Assembly: GCF_030345695.1 (NCBI RefSeq)
Contig: NZ_JAUASV010000020.1
Coordinates: 1 to 64,000 of the forward strand
Source of the DNA: Galbitalea sp. SE-J8
GTDB taxonomy: Bacteria > Actinomycetota > Actinomycetes > Actinomycetales > Microbacteriaceae
Length of the DNA stretch: 64,000 nt
Direction: 5' to 3'
The notes under the pieces are model-generated. The model ran no database searches, had not been told where the DNA came from, and was given only the letters and a program-made list of their open reading frames with translations. Position 1 is the stretch's first letter. Each line of letters opens with the position of its first letter. A program made the translations under genes and the position numbers. Positions 57,268-64,000 of this stretch are shown here, in pieces.

Positions 57268-60200
57268 ATGACCCGACGTTCCGTCGTCATCCCGCTCCTC
57301 GTCGCCCTCGTCGCGGCACCGCTCGTCGGCGTCGCCGCCCCGGCGTTCGCGGCCAACACCGACATCAAGATCAACGAGGTCGAGTCGAACGGCGGCACGC
57401 CGGTCGACTGGATCGAGCTGACCAACGTCGGCGCCGCGAGCGTCGACGTCTCGGGCTGGATCCTCAAGGACAACGACAACGGCCACGCGCTGGCCATCCC
57501 GGCGAACACCTCGATCGCGCCCGGCGCTTTCCTCGCGGTCGACGTGGACGTCGCGGGCGGGTTCGGCCTCGGCGCCGACGACTCGGCGCGCGTGTTCCTG
57601 CCGAACGGCACCACCCTCATCGACCGGTACGACTGGACCAGCCACGCGTCCACGACGTACGCGCGGCAGCCGGACGGCTCGTTCGCCACCTCGCTCGTGC
57701 CGACCAAGGGCGCCGCGAACATCTTCACGCCGGCCGACGCGATCCGCATCAACGAGGTCGAGTCGAACGGCGGCACGCCGGTCGACTGGATCGAGCTGGT
57801 CAACCTCGCGTCGATCCCGATCGACGTGTCCGGCTGGATCCTGCGGGACAACGTGCCGACGGATGCCGTGGCGATCCCGGCGGGCACGTCGATCGCGGCG
57901 AACGGATTCCTCGCGGTCGACGTGGACGTCGCGGGCGGGTTCGGCCTGGGCGGCGCGGACTCGGCGGTGCTCGACCTCGCCGACGGCACCACGCAGGTGG
58001 ACAGCTACAGCTGGACCAGCCACGCCGCCACGACCTACGGCCGGTGCCCCGACGGCACGGGCGCCTTCGTCACGACCGCGTCGTCGACGAAGAGCGCGGC
58101 GAACGACTGCCCGGCGGTCGGACCGACGCCCGCCCAGCTCGCGGTGAAGATCAACGAGGTCGAGTCGAACGGCGACACGAACGACTGGGTCGAGCTGAAG
58201 AACACCGGCGCGACGAGCGTCGACATCTCCGGCTGGATCCTGCGCGACAACGTCGACACCGACGCCCTCCCCGTCCCGGCGGGCACGACGCTCGCACCGG
58301 GCGCCCTGTACACCCTGAACACGGATGACGCGGCCAACTCGGGGCCGGCCGACTTCGGGCTCGGCGCCGCGGACTCCGCCCGGCTCTACCTGCCGAACGG
58401 AACCACGCTCATCGACGAGCGCTCCTGGACCGCGCACGCGAGCGTGACGCTCGGCATGTGCACCTCGACCGCGACGTGGGGGCCGACGACGGTCTCGACG
58501 AAGAACGCGCCGAACATCTGCGCGCCCGAGGACGGCATCCGCATCAACGAGGTCGAGTCGAACGGCGACACGAACGACTGGGTCGAGCTGTACAACGCGG
58601 GCCCGACGGGCGTCGACATCTCCGGCTGGATCCTGCGCGACAACAAGGACACGGATGCCCTGCCGGTGCCGGCGAGCACGACTCTCGCCCCCGGCGCGTT
58701 CTTCACGCTCGTCACCGACGACGCCGCGAACGACGGCACGCCGGCGAACTTCGGGCTCGGGGCGCCCGACAGCGCCCGGCTGTTCCTGCCGGACGGCACC
58801 ACGCTCATCGACGGCTACGCCTGGGACACCCACGCGGGCACGACGTACGGGCGCTGCCCGGACGGCACCGGGGCGTTCGTGACGACCGTCGCCTCGTCGA
58901 AGGGCGGCGCCAACGCGTGCACGTCCGGCGGCGGCGACCCGACCCTGCCGCCCGAGGACGGCCCGGCGGCCCGCGCCGACGCGCTGCCGTGGCCCGGCGG
59001 CGAGACGGTGACGACCGTGGACGATGCCGGCACGTTCAACCAGGACGCGAGCGGGGCGATCTTCGACCCGAGCGATCCGGCGGTGCTCTGGCTCGCCCAG
59101 AACAAGAAGGGCACGCTCTGGAAGCTGCGCTGGAACGCGGCCACCTCCACGTACCAGCCCGACACGGCATCCGGCTGGGGCGCGGGTCGCGACCCGCACT
59201 TCACCGACGGCGGCCACCCCGACACGGAGGGACTCACCCTCGGGCCGGACGGCGACGTCTACGTGACCTCCGAGCGCGACAACGACCACAGCAACGTGAG
59301 CCGCATCGCCGTGCTGCAGCTCGACCCGGCCACGGGCGACGCGACGAACGGCATCACGGCGACGCGCGAGTGGAACCTGCAGTCCGACTTCCCGCAGGTC
59401 TCGCTCGCCTCCTCGGCGGATGCGAACCTCGGCCCGGAGGGCATCACCTGGGTGCCGGACAGCTACCTCGTGTCGCGGCACTTCCGCACGAGCACGGGCG
59501 CGCTCTACGACCCGGCGGCCTACCCCGGCCACGGCACCGGCCTGTTCGTCGTCGCGCTCGAGAAGGACGGCGGGCTGTACGCCTTCGCGCTCGGCGACGA
59601 CGGGACGCACGCGCTCGTCGCGTCGATCCCGAGCGGCTTCCCGACGATCATGGACGTCGCGTGGGACGCCGACCAGCAGGTGCTGCGCGCGACGTGCGAC
59701 AACACGTGCAACGGCCAGTCGTCGCTCCTGACCGTCAACTCGATCACCGGCGACTTCGAGCTGCGCGCCGTGTACGCGCGTCCGTCGGGGCTGCCGAACT
59801 ACAACAACGAGGGCTTCGCGGTCGCCGCCCAGTCGACGTGCGCCGACGGCGTGAAGCGCGCGGTGTGGACGGACGACGGCGACGACGACGGCTTCTCGCT
59901 GCGCGCCGGCACCATCTCGTGCACGGTCCCCGCGTTCGAGGACGTTCCGAACACGCTGTCGGCGACCCCGACGCCGACCGTCTCGGGCACCGCCGCGGTC
60001 GAGTCCACCCTGACGGCGACGCCGGGCGAATGGGCGCCGAGCCCGGTGGACCTCGCCTACCAGTGGAACCGCGGCGGGGTCGCGATCGACGGGGCGACGT
60101 CGAGCACGTACACGCTCACGGGTGCGGATGCCGGAGCGGCGATCACGGTCACCGTCACCGGAACGAAGCCGGGCTACACGCCGGTCTCGAGCACATCGGC

Positions 60201-61035
60201 GGCGACCGCGCCGGTCGCGGAGGGCGTGCTGTCGGCGACGCCGGTTCCCGGCATCGTCGGCTCTGCGCGCGTGGACTCGACCCTCGTGGCCGTCCCCGGC
60301 GCGTGGGCGCCGGCCCCCGTGACGCTCGCCTACCAGTGGAGCCGCGGGGGCATCCCGGTCGGCGGGGCGACGTCGAGCACGTACACGCTCACGGGTGCGG
60401 ATGCCGGAGCGGCGATCACGGTCACGGTGACGGGCTCGAAGCCCGGCTACGGTGCGGTGTCGAGGACCTCGGAGGCCGCGGCGGTCGCGCCCGGCGCGCT
60501 GCTCGCCGGATCGGTCTCGGTCGCGGGCAAGGCGAAGGTCGGCAGCACGCTCACCGTGGCCACCGGTTCGTGGGGACCGGCCGGGATCGCGCTCTCCGTG
60601 CAGTGGCTGCGCAACGGCACGGCGATCGCCGGCGCGTCGGGCACCGCGTACACCCTCGGCGCGAAGGACCGCGGTGCGGCGATCACCGTGCGGGTGACCG
60701 GTCAGCTGGCCGGATACGCCCCCGTCGTCGTCACCTCGCGGCCGACGGCCACGGTCGCCGCCGGCAGCCTCGGCTCGGTGCGGCCGACGATCGTCGGCAC
60801 GCTGAAGGCGGGCAAGCGGCTGACCGCGAAGGTCGGGAAGTGGAAGCCTGCTGCCGTGAAGCTCAGCTACCGCTGGTATCGCAACGGGAAGCCGATCGCG
60901 CGGGCGACCCGGTCGAGCTATACGCTGAAGTCCGCGGACCGGGGGAAGCGGATCGTGGTCAAGGTGACCGGATCGCGCGCCGGCTACGCGAGCGTCAAGC
61001 GGGCCTCGGTGACGAAGCGGATCGCCGCGCGCTAG
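57268..61035 (+). CDS. Large secreted lamin-tail-domain/Ig-repeat protein
   Basis: 1255 residues from the ATG at 57268 (GGAAGG 7 bases upstream). Signal peptide ending AAPAFA. Four lamin-tail domains follow, each opening INEVESNG...DW(I/V)EL and closing near the GTTLIDxYxW strand (about residues 30-550). A beta-propeller-like, esterase-like domain fills about 560-890 (DPSDPAVLWLAQNKKGTLWK, EGLTLGPDGDVYVTSERDN). Then four Ig-like repeats with YQWNRGG / STYTLTGADAGAAITVTVTG. No anchor motif. Probably an extracellular or envelope-associated protein; no catalytic residues recognised. Confidence 0.9.
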   Translation: MTRRSVVIPLLVALVAAPLVGVAAPAFAANTDIKINEVESNGGTPVDWIELTNVGAASVDVSGWILKDNDNGHALAIPANTSIAPGAFLAVDVDVAGGFGLGADDSARVFLPNGTTLIDRYDWTSHASTTYARQPDGSFATSLVPTKGAANIFTPADAIRINEVESNGGTPVDWIELVNLASIPIDVSGWILRDNVPTDAVAIPAGTSIAANGFLAVDVDVAGGFGLGGADSAVLDLADGTTQVDSYSWTSHAATTYGRCPDGTGAFVTTASSTKSAANDCPAVGPTPAQLAVKINEVESNGDTNDWVELKNTGATSVDISGWILRDNVDTDALPVPAGTTLAPGALYTLNTDDAANSGPADFGLGAADSARLYLPNGTTLIDERSWTAHASVTLGMCTSTATWGPTTVSTKNAPNICAPEDGIRINEVESNGDTNDWVELYNAGPTGVDISGWILRDNKDTDALPVPASTTLAPGAFFTLVTDDAANDGTPANFGLGAPDSARLFLPDGTTLIDGYAWDTHAGTTYGRCPDGTGAFVTTVASSKGGANACTSGGGDPTLPPEDGPAARADALPWPGGETVTTVDDAGTFNQDASGAIFDPSDPAVLWLAQNKKGTLWKLRWNAATSTYQPDTASGWGAGRDPHFTDGGHPDTEGLTLGPDGDVYVTSERDNDHSNVSRIAVLQLDPATGDATNGITATREWNLQSDFPQVSLASSADANLGPEGITWVPDSYLVSRHFRTSTGALYDPAAYPGHGTGLFVVALEKDGGLYAFALGDDGTHALVASIPSGFPTIMDVAWDADQQVLRATCDNTCNGQSSLLTVNSITGDFELRAVYARPSGLPNYNNEGFAVAAQSTCADGVKRAVWTDDGDDDGFSLRAGTISCTVPAFEDVPNTLSATPTPTVSGTAAVESTLTATPGEWAPSPVDLAYQWNRGGVAIDGATSSTYTLTGADAGAAITVTVTGTKPGYTPVSSTSAATAPVAEGVLSATPVPGIVGSARVDSTLVAVPGAWAPAPVTLAYQWSRGGIPVGGATSSTYTLTGADAGAAITVTVTGSKPGYGAVSRTSEAAAVAPGALLAGSVSVAGKAKVGSTLTVATGSWGPAGIALSVQWLRNGTAIAGASGTAYTLGAKDRGAAITVRVTGQLAGYAPVVVTSRPTATVAAGSLGSVRPTIVGTLKAGKRLTAKVGKWKPAAVKLSYRWYRNGKPIARATRSSYTLKSADRGKRIVVKVTGSRAGYASVKRASVTKRIAAR

Positions 61036-61054
61036 GCGCACGCGGAGGGGGGCC

Positions 61055-61921
61055 TCATCGGTCGCGCAGACGCAGCATCCGCTCGGTGCCGTCCTCGCGC
61101 ATGTCGATGAGGCCCTCCCGCGACTTCACGAAGTCGGTGAACGAGCGGAACCCGAGCGCCTTCTGGCTGAACGAGCCGTCCATCCGCACCATCTGGTTCT
61201 TGACGCTCGACGCGTGCAGCCAGTCGTCGGTGTCCTCGCGAGCGTGGCCGACCCGCATCGCCCGCACGAGCAGCTCGGTCGCGCGATCCTGCGGGTCGGC
61301 GGGGCGCACGAGCTCGTCCTCGGGCTGCTCCGGGTCGGGCTCGGGGGGAGCGGGCGCGGGAGCGGGCGCGACGCCGGGCAGCTCGTCGTAGCTCGCGAAC
61401 TCGTCGCACGCGCTCGCGAGGAACCGGCTCGTCGATCCGGCGACGCCGATGCCGACGACGTATCGTCCGAGCCGTCGACTGCGCTGGGCGAGGGCGATGT
61501 AGTCGCTGTCGCCGGCGACGATCACGACGTGCGTGATGTCGCCGAGGCGGAACAGGTCGTCGACGACGTCGATGGCGAGCCGGATGTCGGCGCCGTTCTT
61601 CATGCCGGCGGTCGTCGTGAACAGCTGCACGAGATCGACCGCACGATCGATGAGCTGCGAGCGGTAGCTCGCGTTGATCGCGGCGGACCAGTCGGCGTAC
61701 GCCTTCGAGATGACGACGGTGCCGAACGACGAGGCGTAGTCGAGGATCGCGCCGATGTCGACCTGCGCCTCGAGGGACATCCGGCGCACGTCGTCGTCGG
61801 TCGTCGAGCGCACGCGCCGGGAGATGAACTGCCCGCGCCCGTGCACCTGGTCGAAGCGCGAGATGACGATGTTGTCGAAGTCGATGTAGACGGCGACGCG
61901 TGCGTCTGTGGCATCCGGCAT
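61055..61921 (-). CDS. NYN (PIN-like) domain protein with C-terminal LOTUS/OST-HTH domain
   Basis: 288 residues. The NYN fold starts VAVYIDFDNI, with the acidic residues of the active site in FDNI, INASYRSQLIDRAVDLVQL, KNGADIRLAIDVVDDLF and VVIVAGDSDYIALA. An Ala/Pro/Glu linker (about 190-210) precedes an OST-HTH/LOTUS domain (ATELLVRAMRVG...SQKALGFRSFTDFVKSREGLI). The family is expected to be a metal-dependent RNase that binds RNA, but its bacterial targets are unknown. Confidence 0.92.
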   Translation of the reverse strand: MPDATDARVAVYIDFDNIVISRFDQVHGRGQFISRRVRSTTDDDVRRMSLEAQVDIGAILDYASSFGTVVISKAYADWSAAINASYRSQLIDRAVDLVQLFTTTAGMKNGADIRLAIDVVDDLFRLGDITHVVIVAGDSDYIALAQRSRRLGRYVVGIGVAGSTSRFLASACDEFASYDELPGVAPAPAPAPPEPDPEQPEDELVRPADPQDRATELLVRAMRVGHAREDTDDWLHASSVKNQMVRMDGSFSQKALGFRSFTDFVKSREGLIDMREDGTERMLRLRDR

Positions 61922-62000
61922 GCGCCCAGTCTGGCCCCCCGCGCGACCCGGCGGGCCGATCTGGCAGATTGCACCCGTCGAGCCGGCCGAGACGCTCGCG

Positions 62001-63662
62001 TCAGGGCAGCGCCGGGGAGCCCGGCGGAGGCGAGAGCGGGAGCACCACGGTGAACGTCGACCCGGCGCCCGGCGCGCTCACCACGCCGACCTCGCCGCCG
62101 TGGCCCTGCACGATGCGCCGCACGATCGACAGCCCGAGCCCGGCGCCGCCGATCGCGCCGCCCCGCACCGACTCCGTGCGGTAGAACCGCTCGAACACCC
62201 GCGGCTGCTCGTCCTCGGCGATGCCGATGCCGTCGTCGGCGACGCTCAGCGTCATCCGCTCGTCGTCGTTGTCGAGCACGAGGCGCACGTGGCCGCCGCG
62301 CGGCGTGTACTTGACCGCGTTCGTGAGCAGGTTGTCGATGACCTGCGCGAACCGGTTCTGGTCGATCGTGGCCTCGAACGAGGGGCACAGCGCGCAGGTC
62401 AGCTCGAGGCCCGCGCTCTCGGCACGGATGCGGATCGCGCCGACCGCCTGCTCGGCGATCCGGGTGACCTCGGCGGGGCGCGCGCGCATCGTCACGGTCT
62501 CGTCGGCGACGTGCAGCAGGTCGCCGATGCGCATCATGAGCTGCGTGGCGTTGCGCTGCACGATGTCGAGCTCGCGCTGCACGCCCAGGGTGCCGGCGTC
62601 GACGGAGTCCTGGATGACCTCCAGGTAGCCGATGATCGACGTGAGCGGCGTGCGCAGCTCGTGCGAGACGCCCGCCAGGAAGTCCTCGCGGGCCCGGATC
62701 GCATCCGTGAGCTCGGTGACGTCCTTGGAGACGAACGCGCTGCCCAGCAGCACGCCGTCGGCGCGCACCACGGGGCGCGCGGAGACGAGCACGGAGTGCT
62801 GCGCCCCCGGTTCGCCCACCCAGTGCAGCCGGGAGTCGAAGTACTCCCCGCGCAGGGCCTGCGCGATCATCTGGTCCTCGGGGCCGAGCGGCGTGGTGCG
62901 GTCCGCGCCGAACACCCGGGTGCCCGCGAGGGTCTCCGGATCGACGCGCGAGCGCTCGACGAGCTCGCGGAACGCCGAGTTGGTGAACGCGAGGGAGCGG
63001 TCGGACCGCACGAACGCCGTGCCCGCGTCGATCGCCTCGAGCACCGTGAGGATGACGGTGTTCTGGTCGTCGGCGGCGACCACGGCGTCGCTCAACCGCT
63101 TCTGCGCGCGGGTGAGCAGGATGGCGGCGCCGTAGACGCCGACCGCGACGAGCGAGATCGCGACGGCCGACACGAGCAGACCGACGACCTCGAGGGGAGC
63201 GAGCGCCGCGTCCGCCCGGATCGAGGCCGGCACGAGCGCGACCGCGAACGTCGAGAGGATGCTCGCCGCGAGACCCGCGATGCCGAAGCAGTACGCCATC
63301 ACGACGATGGGGATGAGCTGCAGGAGGGCGACCTCGGGCACCCGGCCGTCGAGGTCGACGAGCACGACCACGAGCGCGGCGATGTCCACGAGCGAGGTGG
63401 CGAGGCCGGTGTACTCGGCCCGCGCCTCCCACGGCACTAGGTACAGCACGCCGGTGACGACGGCGACGACCGCCCACGGGATCGCGACGAGCACGGATGC
63501 CGCCGCGGCATCCGTCAGCAGGATCGTCCCGAGGGCAACGGTGAGCAGAACGGCGAACGGCAGCTGGGAGCGCGTCACCATGGTGCGCCGGCCGGCCGGG
63601 GTGCTGCGCGTGCCGAGCGTGCGCAGCGCGTCGCCGAGCACGGCGCGTCGCGTCACGGCCAC
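62001..63662 (-). CDS. Membrane PAS-domain sensor histidine kinase
   Basis: 553 residues from the GTG at 63662; an ATG 27 codons later is possible, and neither has a clear ribosome site. Six hydrophobic segments (about 35-185), a PAS domain (about 200-315), HisKA with H334 in GVSHELRTPL, and an ATPase domain with NLLTNAVKYT, DDGIGIA and GAGLGLSIV. No response regulator adjacent. It starts four bases after the stop of an acidic protein gene. Confidence 0.92.
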   Translation of the reverse strand: MAVTRRAVLGDALRTLGTRSTPAGRRTMVTRSQLPFAVLLTVALGTILLTDAAAASVLVAIPWAVVAVVTGVLYLVPWEARAEYTGLATSLVDIAALVVVLVDLDGRVPEVALLQLIPIVVMAYCFGIAGLAASILSTFAVALVPASIRADAALAPLEVVGLLVSAVAISLVAVGVYGAAILLTRAQKRLSDAVVAADDQNTVILTVLEAIDAGTAFVRSDRSLAFTNSAFRELVERSRVDPETLAGTRVFGADRTTPLGPEDQMIAQALRGEYFDSRLHWVGEPGAQHSVLVSARPVVRADGVLLGSAFVSKDVTELTDAIRAREDFLAGVSHELRTPLTSIIGYLEVIQDSVDAGTLGVQRELDIVQRNATQLMMRIGDLLHVADETVTMRARPAEVTRIAEQAVGAIRIRAESAGLELTCALCPSFEATIDQNRFAQVIDNLLTNAVKYTPRGGHVRLVLDNDDERMTLSVADDGIGIAEDEQPRVFERFYRTESVRGGAIGGAGLGLSIVRRIVQGHGGEVGVVSAPGAGSTFTVVLPLSPPPGSPALP

Positions 63663-63666
63663 GACG

Positions 63667-64000
63667 TCACGACCAGACGTCGAGGCTGCCGGGTTCCTGC
63701 TCCAGGTCGGCGAACACGCGCTTGCGGCCGCTCACGCGATAGGGGAGCACCGCGTCGACGGGCGCGCCGTCGCGGTGGGCGAGCAGGACGCTCACGGCAT
63801 CCCACTCGTCGTCGGCGACCGAGTCGAACACGATCGCCACGGCGCGATAGCTCGCGGAGGTCTCGCGGATGGCCTCGAGCAGGGCCTCCACGGCCTCCTC
63901 CTCGTCCATCTCGACCTCGTCGCCCTCCTCGAGCTCCTCGACGTCGGGGCCGGCCTCGAGCATCGCGAGCTCGTCGTCGTCGTCGGGACGATCGGCCTCG
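63667..64000 (-). CDS. Acidic protein of unknown function, C-terminal part (start beyond the window)
   Basis: The frame is open from 64000 to the TGA at 63667; at least 110 residues. The N-terminal part seen is extremely acidic (runs of Asp, then VEELEEGDEVEMDEEEAVEAL). The C-terminal 60 residues are folded-looking (SYRAVAIVFDSVADDEWDAVSVLLAHRDGAPVD...PYRVSGRKRVFADL). Four bases separate it from the histidine kinase, so the two form an operon. No family recognised. An internal ATG at 63963 is an unlikely start because the acidic frame continues above it. Confidence 0.7.
   Translation of the reverse strand, partial: EADRPDDDDELAMLEAGPDVEELEEGDEVEMDEEEAVEALLEAIRETSASYRAVAIVFDSVADDEWDAVSVLLAHRDGAPVDAVLPYRVSGRKRVFADLEQEPGSLDVWS

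Overview
The window is GC-rich (roughly 70 %) and tightly packed. It uses GTG and TTG starts freely, has many apparently leaderless genes, carries the GatCAB amidotransferase genes, and has a ligA with the long internal insertion I associate with Microbacteriaceae. I read it as chromosomal DNA of a Microbacteriaceae-type actinobacterium (Micrococcales). This rests on gene content and sequence style, not on a database search. No rRNA, tRNA, transposase, phage gene or CRISPR array is visible.

Layout. 1-2010 holds the N-terminal two thirds (or less) of a large secreted DNRLRE-domain protein, less GC-rich than everything around it and cut by the window edge. 2228-6581: a ybaK-protein kinase operon, an AraC-type regulator, and a divergent short-chain/zinc alcohol dehydrogenase pair, probably for polyol use. 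6631-12262: glgX, a cysteine desulfurase, a lipoprotein, a PHP phosphoesterase, and a leaderless ArsR-type regulator with a tiny membrane protein. 12275-18494: a LacI-controlled alpha-glucoside module (glucosidase, binding protein, two permeases) with a clear operator over the promoter. 18610-33354 is mostly core metabolism: mnmA, ligA, gatCA, msrB and gatB, interleaved with a MASE1 histidine kinase plus 2-oxoglutarate oxygenase operon, a CGNR regulator/EamA exporter pair, and repeat-filled intergenic spaces. 33481-43243: an HNH/DUF222 protein, an MFS exporter, an AraC regulator, a decayed MATE transporter, two secreted Ig/Cna-type proteins, and a MarR regulator with two matching operators before an NADP-dependent reductase. 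43297-56996: a DEAD-box helicase operon, an SDR enzyme, a TetR/DHA2 exporter pair, a second TetR/NAD-epimerase pair, an FBP-domain (FusB-like) gene behind a possible attenuator, a 2OG oxygenase, a mismatch uracil glycosylase and azlCD. 57268-64000: a 1255-residue lamin-tail/Ig surface protein, a NYN-LOTUS RNA-biology protein, and a second orphan histidine kinase behind an acidic protein that runs off the window.

Regulation. Many genes show a -10 hexamer followed by 6 or 7 bases and then the start codon, so transcription should begin on the start codon itself. Five regulators (ArsR, LacI, MarR and two TetR) have recognisable inverted or direct repeats at their own or their target promoters.

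Most worth a second look: (i) the 240-base leader before the FBP-domain gene, with a leaderless 25-codon ORF, nested hairpins and a U-tailed terminator, which looks like ribosome-mediated attenuation; (ii) an 86-bp perfect palindrome overlapping the mnmA stop codon, with a diverged second copy 9 kb away, both between convergent genes; (iii) a 23-codon ORF with a consensus-like promoter and ribosome binding site heading a structured leader; (iv) tandem repeats that include stop codons; (v) a cysteine desulfurase with a 50-residue low-complexity insertion and a changed PLP-site residue.
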